Below are positions 1-40,894 of a stretch of 64,000 nt of DNA, piece after piece. Source of the stretch: Amoebidium appalachense (taxonomy: Eukaryota > Ichthyosporea); contig CAVNZM010000002.1 in assembly GCA_963693365.1 (NCBI GenBank), forward strand, positions 11,718,001 to 11,782,000, read 5' to 3'. The stretch's first letter is position 1. Each line of letters begins with the position of its first letter. The position numbers were made by a program, and so were the translations under genes. Under the pieces are notes generated by a model. The model was not told where the DNA came from. It did not search any database and saw nothing but the letters and a program-made list of their open reading frames with translations.

Positions 1-438
1 GGATCTGCCCCCGGAGGTATTGCATCTCCTGCATACTCTTTATGTATGGTTTGCATTCTGCATCGTGTTATCCGTTGTTCTTGTGTACCTCGTACTTTAT
101 GACGCAATCACCCCCCCCCCCCCCCCCCTCCCCCCCTCCCCCCCCCCCCCCCCCCCCACCACCACCACCACCACCACACACACACACGCAAACACCTCAT
201 CCTCCCCCCCCCCCCCCCCCCTCCTTTCTCCCCTCCCTCCCCCCCCCGGTGTCGGCTCGTTAAAGCCAAAGCATGGGCCTGGTTTTGAACCACGTGTGAG
301 AGGTTAAAGAAATGTCCGGCCCAAACGTTTGTGGAGGCATAGGTGATCATCCCTCAACGACGGGCTCGGTTTCATGCATCTGGTGCCTGCAAAAAAAAAA
401 CTCTTGAGGTCTTCTTTCTTATATATATTTTATACATA

Positions 439-499
<61 letters not shown>

Positions 500-528
500 C
501 CCCTGCTCTCTATCCGTCAACACATGCA

Positions 529-577
<49 letters not shown>

Positions 578-1153
578 ACCACCACCACCACCACCACCAC
601 CCACCCACCCCTGGGCCCCAAAAACACAAAAAAAGGATTTTTTTTTTTTAGTAAAATCTTGCCCCCCCCCCCCCCCCCCCCCCCCTCCCCCCTCTCTTCT
701 GGAGAGGGGGCCCTGCTCATAATGCTTATTCTTTGTGCGTGCTATTCAATATTTGCATTGTGTTGTTCGTCGTGAATGTGTATTTGTTACTCTGAAACAC
801 ATTCCTGACACATTCTCCGCCCTTCTTGAGAATGGATCAGGCATATGGCTACACACTCTTGTGTTATCAAATGCTTGTGCATATCTTCATTGCCTATACC
901 GTTGTGGATTATTGTTTCCATACTGTATAAGGCTCTCTACCCCCCCCCCCCCCCCCTCACCCTGAGCTTCACCCTTCCTTGCCCGTATCTCACACTCACC
1001 TGTCCATTCCTCCCTCCCCCCCTCGCCCTCTCCCCCTCCCCTCTTTACCCATCCTCTCGATACACACACGCGCAGGCGCACACATACCCACACCCACACA
1101 CACATGAATATAATTACTCACACACATACACAAGCATACCCACACGGACACGC

Positions 1154-1191
<38 letters not shown>

Positions 1192-2267
1192 CGGCGCTCT
1201 TCTACGGCACGTACGAGATGTCCAAGCACTATCTGGACTCCATCTCCTCCCCCCAATATTCCTCAGTAGTGCACATGGTGGCAGCAAGCTTGGGCGAAGT
1301 GGTAAGTGGATAATTGTGTATCGTGGTAGATGGGGGTATAGGGGCCACACCGGCTAGATATATGGTGTCTGGTTTTACAGTGAGGGAGAGGTATAAGGAC
1401 CACAGGGCTCGGATACCTAGTGTCTGCTTCTATACCACATGGTGAAGTATAAGTACCGTGCCGCGCCGTCTAGATGCACGGTGTTTGTTGTTATTATGAC
1501 CACACCCACTGAATACGTTGTGCATGTCGCCATTATGATGATTAGGTTTAAGGTCCGTAGAGGCTGGATACATAGTGTTTGTTTCTATGGCAGTGGTGGG
1601 GTATAAGGACCACACTGCTTATGGATTTACTCTGGTAGTGTGTGGTGTTTGATTAGTTGTTAAGTATGAGGACCAGAGGACCCGGATACAAATGTCGTTT
1701 GTCCGTACTTTTTTCCAAATATTTATCCTGGTGTGTTTGGTATGCAATTTTGCTTCATCATCTTTTATGTTCGATTTTGCTTGTCGTCTTTTCACTATTC
1801 TCCAAGTGAACCTCTTTCCTTTCCCTCACCCCTGCCTCCTTCCATCTCTTTGTTAAGGCTTTGTCGCTTTCTGTGTTGTAGTCTACTTTTCTAACCCTGC
1901 CCTTTGATTGTTTCATTTCCCCCCTCTTCCACCCCCTAATGCCCCCCCCTCCCCCCCCCCCCCCCCCCCCCCCCCCCTTTTCCTTTTCGTCTTTGCGGCT
2001 ACGGCTGCTACCACACATACACACACTTTTCTCTCTCTCTCTCTCCCCCCCCCCCCCCCCCCCCCCCCCTCTCCCCTCCACCCCCTCTCCCCCCTCTCCC
2101 CTCCCCCTCCCTCTCCCCCCCCCCCCCCCCTTCCTCTCTCACTCACTTACACACCACACACACACACACACACACGTACACGCACATGCAGCACACACAC
2201 TCCCCCCTGTCCCCTTCCCCCCATATCGCCCCCCCCTCCCCCCCCCCCCCCCCCCCAAAAAAAAAAA

Positions 2268-2298
<31 letters not shown>

Positions 2299-2992
2299 CA
2301 CGTACACGTACAGGCAGGGTGCCTTGTGCGCGTACCGACGGAGCAAGTCAAGCAGAGAATGCAGGCGCACCCAGGGAGCAGTGCCATGCAGACGGTGAGA
2401 GGCATAGTGGCAGACTACGGGGTGTTGGGCATGTGGAGGGGCTACAGCTCACTCATCATGCGAGAGGTATCCCCCCCCCCCCCCCCCCCCCCCCCCCCTC
2501 TCTCTCTCTCTCTCCACCCCCCGTCTCCCCTTTTCCTTCCCCAGGGTAGCCGGAAAAATGGGAGGACGAAAGGAAGAAGAGAGAGCCTCCCACGCACACA
2601 TGCAACACGCACAGACAGGCACACACACACACCTGGGCACACACACCCGTCCTTGCGCACACATGCACAGACAGAGTCCCCCCCCCCCCCCCCCCCCCCC
2701 AACAACAACACACACACACACACACACACAAACAATCACACGACTTCCATGCACACACACACAAACATTCACACGACTCACATGCACACACACACAAACA
2801 TTCACACGACTCGCATGCACACGCACACAAACAATCACACGACTCGCATGCACACACACACACACACACACACGGGGCTCTGTTTTTGTGTTACCTGCTA
2901 GTTATACTCGTCGTTTAATGTTTCGTTTCGGTTTCTGCAACGTTCTTTACTTTATTTATCACTTTACTTTCTGCTGTGTGAAACATTCTCAG

Positions 2993-3033
<41 letters not shown>

Positions 3034-4402
3034 CGCCCTCCCCGCCCTCCCCCCACTTCCCCTGAGGATGGGCTCGGCTTATTTTGCATACTGCGCACGT
3101 TGCTAATGTTGCATACTTGAATGTTTGCTTTTGTCTGTGTCCTGCACCGTGTTTCTCGTCGTGTTCTTGTACTTCTTATCGTTTTCCGGATTCTAACCCC
3201 CCCCCCCCCCCCCCCCCCCTCCTCCTCCGCCCCAACACACACACGCTCGCCCCATTCCCCGCCCCTCCTCTTCCCCCACTGGATGACCTGGGCACCCCCA
3301 GAGTCCGGACTCAATTGATAACACATACTCTCTGTGTATCCGTTTTTGGCAACATCTGCTTTTTTTTTTTTTGTCGTGAATGTGGTACTTTCTAATCTGT
3401 AACACCTTCAACAACAACAACAACCACCACCTTCCCCCCTCCTCCCCCCTCCCCCGGCTCCCGGCTCCCCACTCCCTTTCTTCCGACCCCTCCTCTACTT
3501 CCTACAACATTGCATTCAGTTTGCTTTGGGGAAAACAGATAAAAAGGATTACAAGGGAATTCGGTGGTGTGTGTAAAAAGGGTTTTTTGGGCAGTGGCGG
3601 CAGCGAGAGCTTTTTTCTGACTTAACTCTATTCCAGATTCCATTCGCCATCATTCAGTTCCCACTCTATGAGAAACTCAAGGTGAGACCCCCCTCCCCCC
3701 CTCCTGGATTACTTGGACCCCCCTACCACCACCCGGAGGATAGGCTCTGCTTGTTATGCATGATCTGCGTGTGCTTTGTACTGAGCAATACATTGTCATG
3801 TATGTATATGTGTACTTCGTACTCATTAAAGCAACCACCGCTACTTCCATTTTAGCTGCTGGGCGGCGAGCAACATTGGTGACGTCATTCTGTGCACAAA
3901 TTCCATGACGCCGTGTCACCCAAAAAAAAGGCCGCGAAAGGCTGAATTGTATGTCGACATCGGTATTTGACACATTTTGATTTGAGTCTCTTGATTGGTG
4001 AGACGCATTTGAGAAATGTGGCTATCGGCTGGTCAGCGCCCAGACGCTAAAATGGGAGGAGCGGTGGTTGGTTTAACGCATTCTACCCCCCCCCCCCCCC
4101 CCCCCCCATCCCCCTCTTTCCCCCCCTCCCCCCTCCCCCCTTCCCCCCTGGCCAAAAGAGAAACAAAACCATAAACAAACAGCACTGCTTTACTGCTTGG
4201 GAATTTCATTGTCTTTACTGTCTGTGCACACGGTTTGGTTGAAAGGGCCAGAAAAGAAAACACTCCGGAGTTTTGTATCTCTCTGTGTGTTTGTGTGGGT
4301 GAGTGGGTGGGTGAGTTGATGGGCGTGTGTGGGTGTGGGTGTGGGTGTGGGTTTGGGTGTGGGTGTGGGTGTGGGTGTGGATGTGGATGTGTCCGCGCGC
4401 GC

Positions 4403-4482
<80 letters not shown>

Positions 4483-4884
4483 CCGCTTCCGCGTGTCCTC
4501 GTGCGTGCGCACTTGCGCGCGTGCATGTGCATGTGCACAGCTTCTCCCCTCCCCTCCTCCCGCCCCCCCCTTCTTCATCATTCCCCGTGTTACAGCCTCC
4601 TTCCTTTCCTTCCCACTTTTTAGCTTCTGACATGACCGGCTTTTAGAGCGCTTTGACCAGCATTTAACCCTTTTTGGCTACTAACGCTCTGATTCATTGG
4701 CTGCAGGTGCTCAAAAAGCAGTATGACGGCAAGATAGACCCCTGGGAGGCAGCCATCTGCGGGTCTATTTCGGGGGGCACTGCCGGGGCAATCACCACCC
4801 CCCTGGATGTGGTTAAGACGAGAATCATGCTTGCAAAGGTGCGTGCTGGTTGGTGGGTCAAAATAATGATATGATTAGATCCCT

Positions 4885-4915
<31 letters not shown>

Positions 4916-5487
4916 ACCCTACACACACATCTGCACGTGCTCTCTGTGTATCTTTCTCTCCCTCCCCCTGTCCTCCCTCCCCATCCCTCCCTCCCCCCTT
5001 CACACTCTCTGACTGTCGCTCTCCCTTTCTCTCTCTCTCCCCTGCATGCTCTTAGCGATTGCTCTCTTAGCTCTCTCTCTCTCTCTCTTTTTGCCAAGTA
5101 TGCATTGTGCTATCGGTCGTGAATGCGAACTTTGCACACTATTACACGCTCTACCATCCCTCCTCTCTCCCCTCCCCCCCCCCCCCCATCCCCACTCTTT
5201 TTTCCGCTGACCTTTCAAACAATTTTTTCTTGTTTTGGGACTGCCGGATTACGATTCACGAACCACCATTAACCGCCTAACCAACACACTCACCTTGTAC
5301 TATCCCACAGGATATTCACGGGAGAGAATACGGTGGCATATTCGACACGTTTTCGCGTATTCTCAAGGAGGAAGGATGGAGGCGCCTGTACAGTGGGATC
5401 GTCCCGCGCACAATGTGGATTAGTGTGGGCGGGTGTGTATTTTTCGGCGTCATTGAATCGGCGAAAAAGGCACTTATGGGCCAGTAG
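1..5487 (+). CDS. SLC25A26: Mitochondrial S-adenosylmethionine carrier, 3' part (5' end outside window)
   Basis: Mitochondrial inner-membrane carrier that exchanges cytosolic S-adenosylmethionine for matrix S-adenosylhomocysteine. Exons read here: 1-16, 1192-1301, 2314-2466, 3637-3681, 4707-4838 and 5311-5487 (TAG). All introns are GT-AG and phases agree (phase 1 at the first junction, then 0), giving 210 residues. The first 16 bases encode GSAPG and join across a split Ala codon to [15 protein letters not shown]. Carrier signatures (P-x-[DE]-x-x-[KR]) are seen in repeat 2 ([10 protein letters not shown]) and repeat 3 ([10 protein letters not shown]). The flanking segments [27 protein letters not shown] and [17 protein letters not shown] follow animal SAMC closely from memory, with no alignment run. 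Repeat 1 and the N-terminus lie left of the window. The introns hold poly-C, CA and dispersed repeats. Another SLC25 member is possible, but the local motifs favour SAMC. Confidence 0.9.
17..1191 (+). repeat. Repeat-filled intron of the SAM carrier gene
   Basis: This intron follows the 16-base exon fragment. It holds C runs from about 110, ACC triplets, a (TA)n array at about 443-495, a 48-base C run at 530-577 followed by (ACC)n, and a long CA array ending in the acceptor at 1191. Long frames here encode only Pro/His/Thr/Tyr-Ile repeats and are not genes. Diverged copies of the dispersed element described at 3058 can be recognised near 17-110 and 700-800. Confidence 0.7.
1330..1700 (+). repeat. 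Imperfect tandem repeat, about 60-75 bp unit
   Basis: The phrase 'gtataaggaccaca' followed by 'ggata...tagtgtttg' recurs roughly every 60-75 bases with many substitutions, about five or six times, inside the second visible intron of the carrier gene. No coding frame is conserved. It looks like an old degenerate minisatellite. Confidence 0.55.
3058..3197 (+). repeat. Dispersed intronic element, copy in SAM carrier intron
   Basis: Non-simple sequence of about 130 bp between two C tracts. It begins 'cctgaggatgggctcggctt', contains 'gttgcatacttgaatgtttg', and ends just before the next C run. Closely similar segments occur at 26434-26551 and 45722-45860 in + genes, and in reverse orientation at 35103-35212, 37483-37593 and 60296-60378 inside - strand genes. 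Weaker relatives sit at 17-110, 700-800 and 3727-3835. No ORF is seen. It may be a SINE-like or introner-like repeat; the family is not recognised. Confidence 0.6.
4404..4480 (+). repeat. (GT)n microsatellite
   Basis: Uninterrupted GT dinucleotides in the intron before the fourth visible carrier exon, preceded by a (GTGTGG)n-like stretch from about 4327. The frames that run through it (CVCV or HTHT) are artefacts. Confidence 0.95.
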
Positions 5488-5981
5488 TATTTTTTCCCTT
5501 CTGACGTTTTTGTTTTGTCGGATCCCCCCCTCCCCCCCCCCCCCCCTCCCCCCCCCCCCCCCTCTTCCCGCCCCCTCCCACCAAACACACACACAAACAC
5601 TTACTTTCATCCACCCACCCGCCCTCCCGCCGCCCCTCTTCCCTCCCCCCCCCCTCTCCACCCACACACAACACACAACCACACGCACGTACCCTAATGA
5701 GGTGTTGCTATGTTAGTGCAAACAGTAATTGTACTCAACGGTTGCAGTATTATCGTGTCTTGATGATGGGCAACTTTAATGATGATTCGTTTAAAGGAGT
5801 ATAATTACATGAATACCTTATTTCTCGCTGCATCGCCCTCGAAGAGGGTAGGAACTCACTTTCCCGTGCTTGCCAAATTTGAAAGTTATTACCGTAACCT
5901 CCCCCCCCCCCCCCCCCCCCCCCCAACACACACACACACACACACACACGCGCGTGTGCGTGCAACGCAGACATACATACA

Positions 5982-6048
<67 letters not shown>

Positions 6049-7095
6049 CACACATATCTCCCTTGTCGTTTCTTCATTTGTACAGTTGGTCAGTCATAAC
6101 CCCTTTTTTTTTTTTTTTTTTTTTTTTCCCCTGTTACCCCTGGCCCTCTTACCTAACGAGTAAATTAATCAAGTACACACTATAATGTTTGATTGTGTAT
6201 TGGCTGATTCTGCGCAGGATCGCAGGCAGCGAGCGTGCCAAAGACTAATAAAATTATGAAAGCTTCAGAGAATTTCGGAATCCAGGCATGATCGGGGGGG
6301 ACGTTGAAACTGTTGAAATTGGAATTCTTATTCAATATTTGGCAAGGTGCCAGTTTAGATCTTAGACTTGCTAAAAAGCTTCTTCTTACGGTGTATTCCC
6401 GCTTGGCCACACGTACGCGTAACGACATTATGCATGATCCCCCCTCCCCCCCCCCCCCCCCCCTCCCCCCCCATTTCCCCCCACCGCCCTTTCCGCCGGC
6501 CTTCTCCGGTGCACCCCTCCTGCCCCCCACCTACAAAAATATACATTACTGTGACACCACAGCCACCACGTCCTATCCCACCCCCTAGATAGACATTCAC
6601 ACAGATCCCACCCCCTTCAGGGCCTCCATAATATATTGGCCGAGTACGAACGTTTCCCCGGGCCGTCTCCACCGTGGCCACGTGCTCACACCCACAGACA
6701 CACGTATTCATGTATTTATGTATACGTTACACACGTATTCGTGTATCTTACACACCCATTCATTGATGTATGTTACACACCCACCCACCCACATATGGAA
6801 ACGGTTCAGACGCCGTTGATCATGAGGCTCCCACCCCCTTAGGCCTCCAACCGGTACCCTAGACAGGCAGCTGGCACCTAGATCTATATATGGTAAAAGC
6901 GCGAAGGTGGGCCACGGGCAGCCGATCGGTTGAAGTCAGATTGCACGTCAGAGAACGACAGCAAACAAAAAGGACTGAGGCAAGGAAACGCCGGTGGGGG
7001 CAACGGCTACATGTACATACACGAATGCCTCATGTTTTACAAGCAAAGCACCATGACTGGGCCCGACACTATTTTCTTGAGCTCAAGTTGAAGAG
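5488..7095. other. Intergenic region between SAM carrier and DRC5-like gene
   Basis: No gene recognised. After the carrier stop there is C/T-rich sequence to about 5690, unique sequence to about 5890, a CA array near 5930-6047, a T run near 6103-6127, unique AT-richer sequence, a C-rich block near 6439-6500, and unique sequence to 7095. A modest frame at 6890-7108 is rich in Arg/Lys and has no recognisable domain. The promoter of the downstream gene should lie here, but no clear TATA box can be assigned. Confidence 0.6.
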
Positions 7096-19895
<12,800 letters not shown>

Positions 19896-20616
19896 CCCCT
19901 AAAGGGGCTTTGTTTTACTCTGATTTATGCACAAGGCCCTTTCGGGTCGGGCCAAAATGCTGTGTGATTTGCTTTGGGGTCTGACCCAACTCGAATCCCT
20001 GATAGCTTTAAGGTTTTCTTCACGCTCGTATGCTTGTTTCCAAGTCCTTCTATCCTGGATGTGACGGTGATTACGAATCACGAATTGAGTTTTCTGTTTT
20101 TTTGTTTTTGCCCCTGTATTAAATGAATGAACGAATGTCTTTTTCCATTCCGCCGTTGTTACGAAAGTTGGAAAAATAAAGAGAGAGCCAGCGACAGTTG
20201 GGGTTCCGGGAGAGGGGGGGGGGGAGGGGGGAGGGGCTACGGATTTGTTCAATTCAGGTGATAATGAGTTGGGTTCCACCGCAACCTCCCACCTCATTAG
20301 GTTTCTTTAATTTCTGTTTGATAATTATGTATGCCTCGAGTGACCGATGATGATGGGAAATAGTAAGTTTTTATTCTTAAACAGCTGGGTGCCCCATGTG
20401 TGGATAGTGGAGGTGGTCATGGTGATGGGAGTGACTATGGTGGTGTACGTGGTTTTTTTCTTCCTTTTTTATTTTATTATATTTATTTAAGTAGTTTAGT
20501 TTTAAAATAATTTTTCACTTTTACTTTTTTTTTTTTCCCTGGGTGGTGGTGGTGGTGGTGGGTGGGTGGGTGATGGTGGTGGTGGTGGTGGTGGTGGTGG
20601 TGGTGGTGGTGGTGGT

Positions 20617-20687
<71 letters not shown>

Positions 20688-21574
20688 CGGGCAGATGTCT
20701 CGACGATCTGCACATTTGATCACGATCTCTTTGGGGATCCCTAGGCCTGGTGTACGTATTTATGCCTTCATAATCTCTCATAATATAGATTGACCTAGCT
20801 ATTGAAACAAATTCATGTTCTGAGGGCTGCAGCATTAGCATGCACATATGAGTAACTGATTTGTCACATGCAACCATCAATACTCAGTAATTACTTAGGG
20901 GCGCCGTGAAATTTTGGCAAGCACCGCGTACACCAAGAGAAATAATGGGTTATGGCTTACTGCCATCAGCAAGTTGCCAAAGTATGATATAGAAAAGCCT
21001 AAGCCTACGTAAGCTAACAAGTAGTAACTATTATAGTTTCTAATATCTTGGTATATATATCTATGTATAGAATACATACATATATACATGTGCGTGTGGG
21101 TGCGTGCCACATGTGGCGGTGGTGTGTACACATGTGTGTGTGTACATGTGAATGACGGAATGTATGATATTTATTGGCATTAATGTACAATGTTTCTATT
21201 GGTGCGCACGCGGCTGCCAGGATAAAATACACAAACCGGAAACGCTACTCGCACTGCTGATTTTTGGCTTTTTAATTCTAATATTAAACACTAGTTTATA
21301 GTTAATAACTAATTCTATGCGTTGATTCGTGGTTTATTTCGCCTAATGAATTAATTGCCACATTCCATTGCTTTTCTACATTCGCAGAAATATGCAGTCT
21401 TTCGCCAAACGACACCGTTCGGAATACGACCCAACCTCCCGCACCCTCACTCTCCCACACATCCCTTGCTTTACCCACCGCGTGTGTCCGCCCTTTTTAT
21501 ACTGATATTGTTGCTTCTAAACATTGTCTTTTTTAGGGTAAAGAAGTAGGGAAGGGCAGAAGAAAGTAGAAAGG
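19896..21574. other. Intergenic region between DRC5-like and cupredoxin genes
   Basis: A possible polyadenylation hexamer AATAAA lies at about 20175-20180. A (TGG)n array at about 20541-20616 passes into about 71 G residues ending at 20687. The rest (19896-20540 and 20700-21574) is unique, AT-richer DNA with short AT and GT tracts near 21050-21150. No further gene is recognised. The upstream region of the cupredoxin gene is the 21300-21574 end. Confidence 0.55.
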
Positions 21575-30008
<8,434 letters not shown>

Positions 30009-31580
30009 GGTATTGGTGTTGCCTAAATATATCCAACGGTTATAATAATATTGTTGCGATCAAATGTGTGGTGTAATACACCTTCAGATAATAGATTATA
30101 TAGTGGTTACTGCTAAAGGGAGCATACGGGGATATGTATCTTGGTTTAGTGCGATAGCTTGCTCTAGGATATGATGTGTGTGGGCAAATGGAGTTATGAT
30201 ATTTGTGCTGCTGTAGTAAGATTAGCTTTATTTAATTTATATATCTGCCACGGTATGGATATCTATACACAATGTGAAATAATAATTCAAAAAAATCAAA
30301 AGACATCCAAGCATTCAGTGGTGGTAAATCTATATTAGCGTGAGTATAAAGGGTTCTTGACTTGAACCAAAGAACGGTTGCACTTACTGGCACTTTCTGA
30401 TAAAGCCATATTCCCATGAATTTAATAATAAAGGCCGTACGAGTCATACCATGAGCTGCCACGTACCAGAAAGTCAAGTTTTGATTGTGTTTGGCATTTT
30501 TGATCACATATAATTGACAAATGCTTAAAAAAAGAGTTATCGCCATATTTGGGCAAAGGTTTCAATCAGGGAGCTCACTCTGCTCAGCCCGTGCCGCACG
30601 CTCTGCACTTGCAATGCAGATGGCTCACTGTTTGCACACCACTCACTGTTTGCATATGGCTCACTGTACATGTTTGCACACCGCTCCTTGTTTGCCCTTA
30701 CCAACTGCTCACTGTTCAAATTTGCACACCACTCACTGCTTGCATATCACTCACCACTTGCACATGGCTCATTGTGTGCACACCGCTCATTTAAGTGCAT
30801 TGCACACCAATGCTCACTGTTTGCACATAGCTCACTGTTTGCACACCGCCGAAGGCTCATACATGTTTTGCTCACGCACGATCAGTTGTGAACGTCGCTC
30901 ACTGCTTGCGATTGCACATCGATCACTCTCTAAATTTGGACATTGCTCACTGCTTGCACATTGCTCACTGTATATTTAACATGTGCAAACGGTTCATGAT
31001 CATGAACGAGCTTTCAAATAGTTGCCCTTGGATTTAGCTAAAGAGTCCAACAATCACATCATGTGCAGTGCCACTGCAGCTGCAGCAGCTCAAAGAATCG
31101 GCGGTGTGTAACTAGACTAAGCAGCTACTAATATTCCCCTCCCCCCCTGGACACACACACACACACACCGAAAAGAAGAAAAAAAAAAGAAAAAAAAAAT
31201 CCTTGTTGAAACTTCGGGTTGCAGTGCTCAGTACTAGTACCGGTCACAAATTAGAGCCATATATTGTATCATACGGTAGATATGGGATTAAGGGATTGAT
31301 ATGACGACTAAAAAACAATGGCCAGGCCCATGATAAGGGGAGAGACGAATACAAAACTGCGCCACGAACGTGTGACAAGAGCGATAATAATAGTAGGTCG
31401 CGAGGGCCGGAGGTGAAGGGGGGAGGGGGGGGGAGGCGAGGCGAGGGGAGGGCGGGGGCTCTGTACGTTGTTGGTGTGCTTTCGTGTGGTGAAGGGCAAA
31501 GGGAGGAGGATATCGATCTGATGCGTGTGTGCTCAGGTCGGTTTTTCCAAGGCTCTCTCTCTCTCCCTTTTTTTTTTTTT

Positions 31581-31654
<74 letters not shown>

Positions 31655-32359
31655 TGGGGGGGGATGTGCTAATGGGTTCAGGAGAACAGTGGGTGTGGCC
31701 AACACCCGCACAGGCAGGGGTTTGTTTACTTTCAGATATCAGCCAGTAGCATCTGCTAAGAGTACAGTACTGGCCAGAATATATTACGAACAAGGAGTAC
31801 TGCAGAGGGAAGCAAAAATAGAAGGATAAATTGAACGAGGCATGACATGCAGTGGATAACCGACCGTGATGTTAAACAAGTGGTTGGTGGCATACCATTA
31901 GGCTGAGGATAGGGTGATGATAAGATTTGAACTAGAGCTACCCTATGCTTGGTTTTTACGGGCAATCGTTCTTGTCAACAACGCTCCAGTGGTGTGCTAC
32001 TGTTGTCCTCAGTGATTACACAATCTGATGTCCAATTAAACCAATATCTTTAAGCAGTCGAACAATGAATTTGGCCTTTCTTTAAAGTGAAAGAATATCC
32101 CCCCATCTGTTACAGTATAGGCAAAGCCAAACATTAAATTTGACGTCATATTGACGTCATAACGAGATTGACGCCAAGGACTAAATAATGTCACGTCCGG
32201 ATTTGCGGCTTTAGACCTCAACCTGTCTAAGCATCTCAAATTCGCATAAGCGCATAATCAAGTCAGAGATCTAAAACTGTGTTTGCTGATACACTTTTCC
32301 TTCTATTGCCCACTGTTGGGTTATGTCATTAAATAATAATAAGGCTTAATGCCCACATG
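30009..32359. other. Intergenic region between convergent cupredoxin and SCAMP genes
   Basis: No gene recognised. It contains AT-rich unique sequence (30009-30590), a minisatellite (30600-30975), a short CA tract near 31151, a T-to-G fused homopolymer (T about 31568-31590, G 31591-31653), and unique sequence to the SCAMP stop. Both gene ends should polyadenylate here, but no hexamer can be assigned with confidence. Confidence 0.55.
30600..30975. repeat. Degenerate minisatellite, GCTCACTGTTTGCACA-type unit
   Basis: The motif 'gctcactgtttgcacacc' recurs with substitutions about every 17-25 bases for roughly 370 bases. The frames through it give low-complexity Cys/His peptides and are not considered coding. 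Confidence 0.75.

Positions 32360-40894
<8,535 letters not shown>

Noticed and set aside
30600-30975. CRISPR-like regular repeats
   Set aside because: The units are degenerate, contiguous and without unique spacers, in a eukaryotic intergenic region.
32050-32106. Possible extra terminal SCAMP exon downstream of 32441
   Set aside because: Reading through the weak GTAACC site gives TAGLAANEYVQ, which matches the SCAMP C-terminal tail, so the gene ends at 32360 instead.
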